A DNA stretch of 64,000 nt from Lepidonotus clava (Eukaryota; Annelida; Polychaeta; Phyllodocida; Polynoidae). The position numbers and the translations under genes are program-made. The notes below the pieces were generated by a model, which saw only the letters and a program-made list of their open reading frames with translations, did not search any database and was not told the origin of the DNA. The stretch spans positions 35,042,949-35,106,948 of the forward strand of contig OW387143.1 of the NCBI GenBank assembly GCA_936440205.1, read 5' to 3'. This document shows, in pieces, positions 42,211 to 55,293 of this stretch (the stretch's first letter is position 1; the number at the start of each line of letters is the position of its first letter).

Positions 42211-44622
42211 TTAGATTTGGTTCTCCCCTCTGTACAAGGCCTTTGACAGTAGCCAGGCCATCTTCTTGACGTCCCCTTTTGGTGCTGCCCCCTCGCGGGC
42301 CTCCTTGATCCACTTAGCGATGTAGGTGAGTTCGATTTGTCGCGCCTTGGTTACACCGGCCGGGTCGGCCGGGTTAGAGGCCCTGGAGAAAACGAGATCT
42401 TCACATTTATACACGTATCAAGAGAATTATAATGATTATACAAGATTGCACTGTAGTTAAAGGCTAGAGGGTTTATGCCTTCCATTTTGTACGCAGGCAC
42501 ATCCATATTTTCAAAAATCTCAAACCCCCCACCCCCACTTGGGCAAAAACATGGATAGGATATGTACTAAAATGTACAGACATTTTAAACAATGATAGAC
42601 CCCCCTACCCTCTTTGATGCGTACATACGTGATGGAAGGCTCCTTTGTTTCTGACAATTTCAAAAATGACTTTCAAGTTATACTCGATGTTTAAAAGCAT
42701 TTCATGGAGCAATGACCAAACCTACATGTGCACTGAAACATGGGAGTGGAAGTCATGGTAACCAATGCTCCATCCAAAGTCCCAATAAATGCAGCCTAAT
42801 CGAAAGTATCTTAAGATAAAACTTCAGTCAAGGCACTTACTGATTAAGCCTTACCTGATGTGTCAGAAACTAAAACCTTATACGAGCTCCTAGAAACTGA
42901 AGCTATAATATGTGAAGTCATGAGGTCTAAGTGGTTAACCTGCGTTGAGACCTCAGTAACTGAGGTACGGGTAACTAAGACATTACATGACATCAAGTAT
43001 GTAAAGCCTTACCTGAGGTCTAAGTGATGTGCCCCTCCGACGACAGGTACAGCTATCAATGAGTCGGAAATACTCTCCATTACCTGAAATGATAAATCAG
43101 TAAATTGAAAAATTTACCAAGTTCCACTGATCTATAACTGCTTATTTCAATCATGCAATCTGAAATTTATTGCTACATTTAGTGCATCGTGTATATAATG
43201 AAATTGTCCTTTTTCAAACTCCTTTTTAGATATTGAATCTCAGGACTACAAATGCAATACTTCCACCTGGATACAATATGCGAGGAGCGTGCTACTGATA
43301 GAATAAATCTAAATTAGTGCACTTAATTCCTGCAATATCCATGATATAAGACTCTCATTTCGGCCTGATTGTTCTTATACAACCGAGTTATGTGAAAATA
43401 ATCCTATCCCTAGAAGGGTCGTCTCATCAGGTTTACCGATATTGCGTCATAAATCGTGACTTTTCTTATTACCAGTTCATTATATATAATTAATGTTTCT
43501 CCGAAGACCAACTCACCCCACCCCTGTGCCACGGGTCAAGGTTGCCGTTAGAGAACAAGATGTTGGACGACGCTTTGAGGTCTGGAAAAAACAAACAAGT
43601 AAAATAATTTAATTCAAAGAGTACATAAAATGTTTACAAGATCCGAGTTAAAGAAGATTGGTTCAAAGACATCTCTTTCCTTACCTCGTTGAGACATCCA
43701 TAGTGGGCTACGTCCCCAAATCTTTAGAAGTTATCATTGTTATCATTGTGATGTATAATATGTGTTATGTATCTCTTTGTTGTTAGGATACACTTATGCA
43801 ACTGCGCAATGCTTGTTATGTTCGTCTTGGGGTAGTTAATAAGTGCATCACTCTGTGATTATTTGACTTTTGTATGACCTTTAGATTCCTGCTAGTTAGG
43901 ATTAAAATCATTACTAAAATCATTCATATTATATAATACTATGCTGACCGTGAGTTGAACCTCAATTTAAGCCATCTAATAGTTACAAAGAAACGTGTAT
44001 AGAACCTGGAGTATTAGATAACCTAATAAAAGCAGTGTCTAGGTTGTACTCAACCAGAGTTATATCCTCATGTACATAAGTATGCATACTAAGTTTTTGT
44101 AAATTTATGCCTACAATAACATGTACATGTTGAGGACTCTCTCTTCTTTTTACTGCAATCTATTCCTTCAATTATCATATTGTTTATAGGTATGTTGAAA
44201 CCATGGTTGTGCTAGAATATAATTTGACCAATAAAGGCAAAGCATGATCAAAGTGAAAGATAACAGACTACAGTAAATTGAAGAGAAAGTAAATTCTAAA
44301 GAAGGGGAATAGGCCTACTTGAAAAATATGGAAAAAAAAGATGATTAAAAAAGTCAATAGCGGAGGAAATTATCCACCCAGGGAAAACAGTAAATCTATG
44401 ATAAAACAAAACTAGCATGCTTGGAGAAAATACTTTAAAAATGAGAAGGAAATTTAATTTCTTACCGTCGTCGCCAATCCAGATGTGTAGCCAGTCGGGG
44501 CGCGGGGTGACCCCCCAGCGCTTCTGACAGTAGGCAGTGTGCTCCTCCAGGGTGAAGGAGAGGGGCGGGAACATGTCGGTCACGTTGTTGGAGCCGGCCG
44601 GCATGATGAGCTCCGTGCACGC
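42211..44622 (-). CDS. DPP7: DPP7 exons 44466-44622, 43517-43581, 43013-43083, 42211-42382
   Basis: Exon 44466 reads [20 protein letters not shown] and [18 protein letters not shown]. Exon 43517 reads [20 protein letters not shown] with the catalytic Asp. Exon 43013 reads [20 protein letters not shown] with the catalytic His. The last exon reads [20 protein letters not shown] to ALYRGENQI and TAA. One potential N-glycosylation site (NNVT) is conserved with the human enzyme. Confidence 0.94.
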
Positions 44623-47600
44623 CTGGAGGGGGTAGAGATAAGGTGTACGGTAGGGATGGGAAGGTGGGGTGGTGTTCACAACGAGAATAACTATGTATAA
44701 CATACATTTCAACAAATTTTTATCTTTTTTTTGCAGATAAACCGAACTTGGCAGTCCATATTAGGATAGGTTTGAATTTTGATATTAGGCAGTCGTTTAC
44801 CAATAGAGTTGGATAAATTACTCTGGATTTAATGGTTGCACCTGAAAACCAGTTGATATAAGTAAGTCTGCAGTTGTGCCGGTTTTTCCGACTTTCACGA
44901 CTAAGAATGCGCTCTAGACAAAGAAGAAACTGGTCTAGCCCTAATGTCACGAACTTATTTCCATTCTTGCAAACTGTCAATTCTGATGGATACTCAAAAA
45001 AATTCTTTACAAACATTGCTATCAAGAAATTAGACCACCGTAATGATATGCTAGAGAAGTTTAGATTATACAATACACTTCACAAAGATCTGAAGTGTTA
45101 CTTTAGAACTATTTTTTATAGACACTTGAGTTTGATAAAAATTAATGTATTCAATTTATAACCAAAACACTGAATATTGTTTATTCCTATTAGTCTTTGC
45201 CCCTCTCTACCTAGTAGAGATCCCAGGCGAGGATGGCGGGGCTTGTGGTCCATGTACTTTTTATGAACACAACACTATAATATTATATTTGTAATCTCTA
45301 TACCCCACCTAGTAGTACCAGTTTCTATAAAGGCTGGCAGGGCCTGTGCTGCAGCCCTTCGGGTCGGCACACTCCATGTACACTTATGAGTGAGTGAGTA
45401 ATGGATGCTTTACAACAACTAAGGTAATATTCATGGTGAAAACAGGTGATTGTCTCTATGAGATGAAGGTGACAGGGAGGACAAACAGTGGGGGATCAAA
45501 ACCTGGAAATCATTTTTGCTGTACCTCATCCCTTAGTGAACCACAGTACCAACCAGGAATTGAACTCAAAGAACCACCTGGTCAGTACTGGGTCCCCCCT
45601 ATCGCCGCCTTATATGATCAACAGGGGTTACTGGGGGCATAAATTATATATATTCTTCCCCGGAACCCCCACAGTGTTGTACATTTATGAAGACAACCCT
45701 ATCATTTGCAATCTCTCTCCCCCTACCTGGTAGTCCCAGGCGAGGCTGGCGGGGCCCGTCCCACAGCCCGTCGGGTCGGCACACTCCACGTACTCCGCCC
45801 ACAGGTCGTGGCACTTCGGGCTACCATAGAACAGGTCTGAAAAGGGCAGGGGCCATAAATTTTTGGAATAAAACCAACAAAAAACACAACAACAACAACA
45901 ACAAAACAAAAAAAAACAATTGTACAAGTATATTTTCATTTTTCTTGTATTCAGTTTTCCATTTCATGTAGTATTATCATCGTACCAAGGGAGAACCTAT
46001 TTTTATAGGATAAGTAGATAGATAAATGATAAAAGAAAATGTTTCTTATGTCAAGTATTAGGCCGACATAAAATGAACTTAGTGTAGAAGTGTAAATTCA
46101 TATGATACATTGAAAGCAGTTATTTAAGTTAATTGGTACAATTCGTGAGAGGTATTTTTGCATCATTTTCTGTCTTCACCTTCATGGTATATAATGAAAC
46201 AATTTAATGTCGTTATTTTCTTTTTCTATTGCTCTGGCAAACCAGAGATTGCTGACACGCAGTTTGAATTGAAATCAAATACCTGCCACAGTAGACAACC
46301 CGGAGATGGGGTCGGTTGCCTTCATCATCAGTCCACATGCGGCCTGTTGGATGCAATGGATATGTAGTGTATCAGTTTGGATAGTTATTGCCCAATCCAA
46401 AATTAACAAAATAAAAAAACACACAAAAACCCCCCAAAACATCAACAACTTCAAAACAAACAGTTCTTGTCTAATTACAAATCATTAAGTTACACCAAGG
46501 CAACAGTCATCATCCAACACCCTTGCAAGCACCGGGATAAACAAAGCTGCCTCAAATTGATAAACGAGTATACTGACAATTCAATTATCCTACTGCATTG
46601 AAATTCAAATAAACCACTTCTACGCTCTCATAATACAAAAGGATGTGAATCTTCCACGACCTTATTAGTTTATAGCTTATAGCAATCTATCAATATCCCT
46701 GAATGAAAAGGGGGGGGGGAGTTTGTATAATTTCCCCATTTGTTCAATGATTCATTAACCGTCCCAGATCTGGGCCTACCTTGACTGGGTAGGGTGGTAA
46801 CTTGGCCATAAAGTCGGTGGCGTACGGGTAGTCCATCATGGCCAGAATGGTGAAGGCGTTTCTCAGCCAGCCCACCAGGTGGCGGTAGTCGGCTGCGGTG
46901 GACAGAGTCTTACACGACTTGAAGTACTCGGATATCTTAGCCAGACCTTTAAGATAAGAAAAAGATTCCTAGTTTTATTCACATTTGTACTTCATAGTTG
47001 CATGTTCATGTTATCAGGTTATAACAAAGCCCTACAGGAAGGAATATTCCCTTCATTGGCAACATAGCTACGATGCTAAAAAGTAAGCGCGTTCTCTCGA
47101 TTCTCAAAAAGAAACAATTTGCTATTATGAAACATTGCAAAAACTGAAATTGTGTTCACTCAATTTCAATTAAATATACTTGGGTGCATGCTATTCTTCT
47201 TAAATATTTAATCCATCATAGAATCGGTTTTTTCTTTTTAATAAAGAAATGGACTTAAAATCAGATGCATACTTTTTGACAGATGAAGAATGGTTGAGAA
47301 GAGAAGAGTTGACGTTTGGATAACCAGTTAATATTCAGTGAATATGTTATAGAAATCTCTTTCCATGATGTTACCTAAAGAATTGTGAGCCATGATGGGA
47401 AACTTAATCACATATTTAAATATGCCACGACAAAAACCAAAATGGAATTTGAATTCAAATTCTCAGAATGTTATTAACGTTTTTCGAGGGGTTTCCATGA
47501 CAACCTACCACTTGCACCCTCGGCTGCTACATCCTGCATCTTTGTGAAAGCTTCTCTGACCTTCGTGTCACAGCCCGAGGTGGCGTCATGGAAATCCTGG

Positions 47601-50600
47601 AGAAAAAGATCAATGATTAGGTTTTTATAAGTGTGTGTGGAGGAGGGAGAGAGGGGTACTGGAGTAAAGAACTGTTAAACTACCCCTTCTTTAGTAATTT
47701 TAGGGCGTAGGTAGACTCAAAAGTGGGCGTGCCTTTGGATATGATTTCGGTATAATTTTCTAAAAGTGAGTGTATGCACTTATAATTTTTGCCATGCTTT
47801 GCAATATAATTTTGTAATTGTTTGAGAGTTGAGTGTACGCGCGTGCGTTTTTGTGTCATGGTAGCTACTCCAACGGTCATGTAATATGAGATGATAACAT
47901 GGCTCAAGTTGAACATTTTGAGCAAAATTGGTATGTTTGAGGTCATATGTTCTAAACTTTTGAAAATCTGTGAAAGTTCTAAACACCCTTGGAACGATCC
48001 CACCCCTCATACTGCGGGTAACGGATATATTAAATGCCCTGCTATACTCAAAGACTATGTATTTGCCAAATGCCTAATAGTTATAGGTTTCCATTGATTA
48101 ACCTTTTTGTGAATTAAGTTTTTTTTAATCAAAAAGCCTTGACACGGTCTCTTTTCAGTAATGCATTACAGCCAGACGCATTTGGAGAGGACGCAAGACT
48201 ACAAGTCAAGATGAAATGCACAATTACGACTGTCTAATGGTTATTGCATTAACGATGAACAACAGCCATTCAATTTTACATATTGATAGGTAATAACTGA
48301 TAAATCAGTGATGAAATCATTTAAGTTACAATTATACAAGAGGAATAAAGAACAAATATATTCATATCCAAAATAATCATATAAAATGTCATCTTTTGGA
48401 CTATCATTCTGCAATATTTCAAAAACTATTATCGCACTTTTGTGAAAGCTCGATGTAGGTCTATTGATGATTGGAAATGATCAGTGATGACATAGTATCA
48501 GTGCTCCCGGAACTACAGGAAGCTATACACAATGATGTGAAACACAACAGCAAACACTATAATCATTTATATTCCTTACGGGTATGTACCAGGATGAGGT
48601 CATTCTCTATTACTATTGTACTCTTCACTGAATGCTGGGTCTTTCACCAAAGTCAATATCGTGTCTTTCCCTGGAACTCCTACTCCATTGGAATACGGTA
48701 GGTAGGTTAAGCCCTATTCACCTTATGTGACATATTCCTAAAGGCCATGATCCACGTAGCGATTTTTGGCTGATTTTGAACCAAATTTGAAAATCGGTTT
48801 GTTGAATAATAATTTTTCTTGTACAAAATACACTTTTCCAAAGAGTTTAGAATAATACATATCAGAATAATTGTATTTTCATCAGGAAAATTGATTCCAA
48901 ATATGTGAAAAATTCATGAGAAGAAAATCGGTCGGCCCAAAATTGCAACGTGGATCATGGCCTTCTGAAATACCAATGTCTGAACTTATTGCCATACCAT
49001 TGCCCAATGCAATTTTTCCCTTAAAATGCTTGCGATATCGAAAATAAAAATCATAATTTAGAAAGGCATACCAATAGAAACAATTACATCGGGGGTCACA
49101 TTGGATCTTTCCAAATATCAGCATTTCTTAACACAATTTGATCGTTATAAAGTCCCAGATCGTTATAAAGTCCCAGATCGCAGATTATTTCGTCGAAAAA
49201 TCAATTTTAAAGAAGAATCGTAAAGTGTGAACGGGGCTTGTCGCCGGTGGAGTCAACATGGAGGCTCTTTAAGCCGCAGGGACTAGACCTGTCTAAATGT
49301 AGCCGTTTGGCGACGGCTTCCCCGCTGCCTACCAAACAGGAAACCTGTTGAGGCCCTGATGATTCAGCAAATGGAAGTAGACTTGATACAGCCTGAGGGA
49401 ATAATACGTTTGTTTGGGATCTTCCTTTGAACACTTCATTAATAATTAACGCTGCCATATTGTGCGTATGGTTATTTGAGAGTAGGCATTTGGTTTGGAT
49501 TGGCGGTTTCAATGATGCATGAAATAGAAATTCCATAGGCCCCCTATAGCCCTGGTTTGTCATCTAAGTTTTTTTTAGTTGGATAGCAATTGCTGCTTAT
49601 CATGTGTCATGCAATTGCTGATATGTCACTCGACCAGTAGTCTATATAAAATCGGTGCTAAACAGCTAAAAGAGTGTAAATAATAAGTAACCAATACATT
49701 CTACAGGCTCGAAATGCGCTATAATGACAGTTCAATACAGGTATAATGCGCATTATGAAGCTTGTCTGTAAGGGGGATGAACAATACTATTTGGAGACTA
49801 TAGCCTTGAAAATATATTTCCATTTGTGAAGACAATGCACTGAAACATTCCTCTCCAGCATTATAATTGTTGTAATTCCTTTTTCTATCAGTAACTCATG
49901 AATACTTTAGATAATTAATCATACCGGTGATAATGCGAAAATCAAGAAGGACATCTCCCTATTGAATTGCATTCAAGTTTGGGTGAATGGAACAAATTTA
50001 GATGATAAAAATTCCTTATCAAATGATAATGATAATTAGATATGAATATAAGCTATATATAGATTGGCTCGGAGGTGAATGGTCCGAAACGCCCCTATAC
50101 CAGTAAAGACTAGCCCCAGAATGTTTTTTATAATGTCAGTTCAATACAGGCATAATGCGCATTCTGAATATATTTCTGCAAAGGGTATAGAGAATGCACA
50201 CTATCAGACACTGTCAACGTTATCAGGGCCATCAAACACACTGTACATTTCAGGTTGAATTCAATATTGCGCCCATATCGTTCTTACAATAAATATGGAA
50301 AACAAGTTCTAATATGAATAGGCATAAAAAAAGAGAATTACCCTTGGAAATATATCCGGTCAACCATTCACGGTTTCAATCCGTAAGACCAAAACACGTC
50401 TATGTTGAGGCATCTCTCACATTCAGCAGGTCGGTTTGCGACCAGTTGCCGATAATGTCGGCGATCTGGAGGTGGGGGAAGGGGTGTCCGAGAACAGAGA
50501 CGTCACATTTAAAAAGGTTGTTCACTCCCTCCTTGGGGAATTCAGTCGGGGGCAGGTTGGGGGTAGAGGGATTCTCCGGAGAGTCCTGATCCCCCCCCCC

Positions 50601-53600
50601 CCCGCCCGCGAAATCTAAAATCGGTAGAAAAATCGGGCGGTGGGATACAACCTTATAATATACCAATACCAGGATAAGTGACAATACTAACTGGACACTG
50701 CCATTCAGTATTTCTGGTGTATTAGCACATTGGGCAGTATTTGTGTATACTGTCCACCTAACTTCACTGTTTATTCTGAATGGATTTGCATGATTATGTT
50801 TTTAATATCAGGTAAAATAATGCATTAAAATTAAATGGAGACAGTGATAGACAACTATATTTAAGAGAAAATCAAGAATCTTAGAGTAAACTGTTGGAGA
50901 CCAGTCAAAGTGTGTGCAAAGTGAAGACATTGTGATACTGCCCACTTTGCTCCACTCGTAATTTCCTTTCTATTGTCCTTATAACTTCCAAAATATGTTT
51001 AACAATATAAGCAAACCTACCCTCGGTTGATAAAACAACCCTGAATACTTGGTGGAATGTCAGAAAAATTACAGCCCTCAGCCTGATGGCCTCGAGCAGT
51101 CATTTTTCAACGCCCACCTCGTATTCAGGGTCATACCGTCAACCTCTGTATGTTTTCCTATAATCCTTGACCATAGCCTAATTCCAGCACCAAGGAGGTC
51201 ACAAGTAAGGACAACAGGCAGAATTAGAACTACGCATTCTTCTTGTTTTAAATTCACAAATTTTTTTTCGCTGCTCCAAGCGACAGAGAGATCGGCCACG
51301 GCGAATGGAACTTTACATGCAGCTCACCTGAATCCTTGTCGGCGGCGCATGCAAGTGGAGTGACTCACTCAAACAAAGCCGCGTTAAGTAGATTGCTCGA
51401 TCTCTATTGTTTTCCACCGTCCCAATTCATTACCGAGCACTGGGGCGAATAGCTGATTGAAACAGAATATCTATTTTTCTATTTCTCTGATTTTTTGCCA
51501 GGTAAACGTTCTCTGCTTTTCAATTAATCGAGGGTGCATTTCCTGATTGATTCCGACGCAAACAATGTTCCCCTATTTCATGTTTTCCATGTAAATATGC
51601 CTTCTCCCGAAACATCATCCTCATTACTTTTGAGAAACATTTAGCTAATTTACTAATGTAAAAGCTTACATTTATGAAGTCATCTATTAGAGTTTGTACT
51701 TTTTATTCACGCTAGAGTCTATTTTGACTCAATTCTCTGACATTGTTAGGACGCTATCCCACAAACGGATGCTATCCCACAAATATTCAGGATTTGTGGG
51801 ATAGTATCTACATCAAGACGTTATCCCACAAACTGATGCTATCCTTCAAACTGGTTTGTGGGATAGCAGCACCATGAGGACGCTATCCAACAACCAGGCT
51901 GCTATCCCACAAATGGACCCTATCCCTCAATTTGCTTACTTAGGTATCAATAACTATTGAAAATAGGCCATATCAGTCAATATTGGTTGGAATAGGTCAA
52001 CAGTGGTGAAAATGGGTCAACACTGGTGAGCATAGTTAAGAATAAACAAAAAGGTCCAAGAAATAGATTCAAAAGGGTCATAAATGACAAAATCAAAAAT
52101 AATTATTGATGTTGCCAAAAATGATATTGTCAAAAAGCAGGGCACCAAAACAATAATTTTCAACAAAAATGATATCAACAAAAAATGATTATTATCTTCT
52201 CACCTGTTGTCACCCCACCTGGCTGCAACTGTTACATTACCAAAAATGACAATGTCTAAATGTTGGCCCAAATGATGTCCCCCAATAACTCTGACCCAAA
52301 TTTTGGATGACATAATCTTAAAGGCCATCATTCTTTCTTTTAATGATTCCATTTAGGTTTACATTTGGTGATTGATAAATGCTTGCCGCACCATTCTGAT
52401 TACAGGTGCTATCCCTAACCTAAAATACTTGTTACATGGCAATTGTTTGTAGCTTAGTGTCTTGTAGTGATGCTATCCAACAAACAGCTGCTAAGTAACA
52501 AATATTTGTGGCTTAGCATCAATTATACCACAGACCTTATCCCCGAAATATTTGTGACTTAGCAGCTCTTTCTGGGTTAGCATCTTGTGGTGATGCTATC
52601 CTACAAAGTGATAACTTTTTGTGGGATAGCATCTGTTTGTGGGATAGCGTCCTAACAGATGTTCCTCTAAAAGCTAGTCTCTTTCAGGAGATGTCCCATC
52701 GGACTGAGATGGGTGTAATTGCTGGGAGCAATCAGTACAAATCAACACCAGTTAATCAGAATAAGTGTCTTAGAGTCCACCTTGCCAACAACCCCAGCCC
52801 ACCCCTACCAAAAAAGGGCCACCGAGAGGCCCTCAAAGCAGCAGACGACTTTTGATCTTGCCACACCTGGTTGCCGGCGGGTCTCAGTCACATCTCATAC
52901 TTCACACCGGGTACCCTCTGGGTACGGGGCCTCTGCTCTCAGGTTCAAGGCAGATTGGTTTCTCATTTTCTTTTCTTTTTTTTCTGAGTTCTCTGATCAG
53001 GTATCACTACTCAGGTCTTTCTCTGATTAAAGTGAAAGTCAGTGGACGGCCGGTTCGGTGCCTTATTTGCCCATCTTGTGACTACACAAGTTCCCAATTA
53101 GGTTTGGTCCCCCTATTCACTTTTTTGTTATTTCCATAGCCAATCGTGTAAATGGGTTACATTGAATTTTTAGATTGCGACAAACACTATTTTGACATTT
53201 AGGGATTTTAAGGGTTCACTCTTTTTTATCTTCATAAATGAATTAATATCATTTTCAAGAGAAGAATTTCAAATGATGAAGCATGGGATCTCATTTAAAA
53301 AGTTGGCATTGATTTTTTAGTGTGACTGTGGGAGTGTCTTCCCTTACAGTCATTAATCAATAGGTTCTTTTGCTGATGCTTTTAGGATGGCTATTTTTGG
53401 AAATCAGAGTTATTGGTTCACGACAGGCCTTCCCAGTCACTGATACATACATATAACCAACTGAGAAGAGAGTACGAGGGTGGTTATCACCCCGAGCCGG
53501 GACCCCGATATCAGCCCGAGGCCAGGGCCCGAAGGGCCGGCTGAGGGCTGATATCGGGGTCTCGGCGAGGGGTGATAACTGCCCGAGTACTCCCTTCGAG

Positions 53601-55260
53601 GTTGGTTATGGATTTATTATACCTTTTCTGTTAGATTTGAGCTCCCATGGAAGGATGCACAGCAATCAGTGATGGTGGGACTGTGATGTTGCACATTTTT
53701 TTATGTTTTTTCATATAACTCGTTTGATATCCATAAAATCCACAAACAGTAAACAGTAAAATGTAGCTAGGAATGTTGTGCAGATAATGCATATGTTAGA
53801 TTCTTTATTCCTTAATAATTTCGTTTTTTCATGAATTTTAGAAAAATAAAAAGTTTCTGTATCACACTGCAGTGTGATACAAGGCTGGTTATCACCCAGG
53901 TTTGTATCACCCTGTGTTAAACTCTTAACTACTAAACTTGTATCACCTTAAGGTATAATAAAAGCATTTATCAAATCGTTCACAAATATTTTACAACAAA
54001 ACGTATTTTTTGACTAAAAACCTGTAAGATTTTGCATTTTAATACAGGGAAAACAATTCTATGCACGTACATTCTGACTTAAAAGAATAACAGATAATTG
54101 GAAATACTTGAGAAGAAATATTTTGAAGAGCCTATCTAACATGACCTTGTGCCATTATTTCTGACCTTCCATATTCAAGTCCTTAATGCAAATTAAGCAG
54201 CCAGCCTCCCCCTGTTAGCCCCCCTGATCTATTTGTTCTACCCTGCAAGTCTAATCTACATGTGCCTTACTTCCTCTGGCCACAGGAGAAGATGTACCGG
54301 GAGATCTATTGGGCCGAGAGCCCAGACCTAGTCAAGGCCTACCTGACTTAAGCCTACATTACACATGCTGATCTTACTCGAGATACCAGAAACCGATAGT
54401 GGGCATATTGGTTGACCATAAACATGTTATATACCATTAGAAAGGTATTCGAATTCTCTTTCAAATGATATGTAGGATGTGTGGTCCTTTGCGATATTAC
54501 TGGTAACAACTTTTAAAATTACCAAATAACCGGCGGTCAGAATCACCTAGTGGAATACGGGCTTTATCCCCAGCCAGCCACCATTACACTGTGGGGAGTA
54601 ATCAGTGCCTTCATTAATTACCTAGAGGGGTCGTGTCGATACCTTCACTAGTACAGAAGGCAACAGAGGGCAACCCACACAGTGCGCTTCACGCTTCATA
54701 TCCCCGAACCGTTCCTGATCAGACTCGAGAAAAGAAAAGTCGAATCAATTCCCTTTCAGTTTTTTTTGCCTGAATTGACAGGAATTTCTGGAGAAAGGAT
54801 CCCAAGTTGAATTGGGTTGAATCTTGATTCTGTGTGTGCCTGCCTTAAATCGGTGGTTCAACCCTTTGTGAGGTGAGGATCATAGGGGTATGATTCACTC
54901 TTTGACAGCATGCAACAGGTTCATGAGGTTGTACAACAAAAACCAAAAACCAAAAACCAAAAACGTTAATGAAATACAATATCCATGTTATGTGTATCTT
55001 GGAAATAAAGATGATAATTATGTCTTCTAATTGTTCACTTTCAGCAAGATGATATTCTTCTTTAGGTTCTTTTTCTAAAATTCATGTCTACAAACGTTAG
55101 TAAGGCTTCCTGAGTGGGTCATTGACAGCTTGCAAGACTGTGTCAGTCAATAATGCAAATATTATCAACAATTCATGAGATATCAAGCACCATTCCATAA
55201 AATAACGTATCAAGAACTATCCCATAAGAAGAGTTTTTCTCCATCATGAGTTGGCCTCAT

Positions 55261-55293
<33 letters not shown>

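Noticed and set aside
44720-45161. Opposed frames of 117 (minus) and 95 (plus) residues in a DPP7 intron
   Set aside because: They overlap on both strands with no domain or splice context. The minus frame reads like low-complexity AT-rich sequence.
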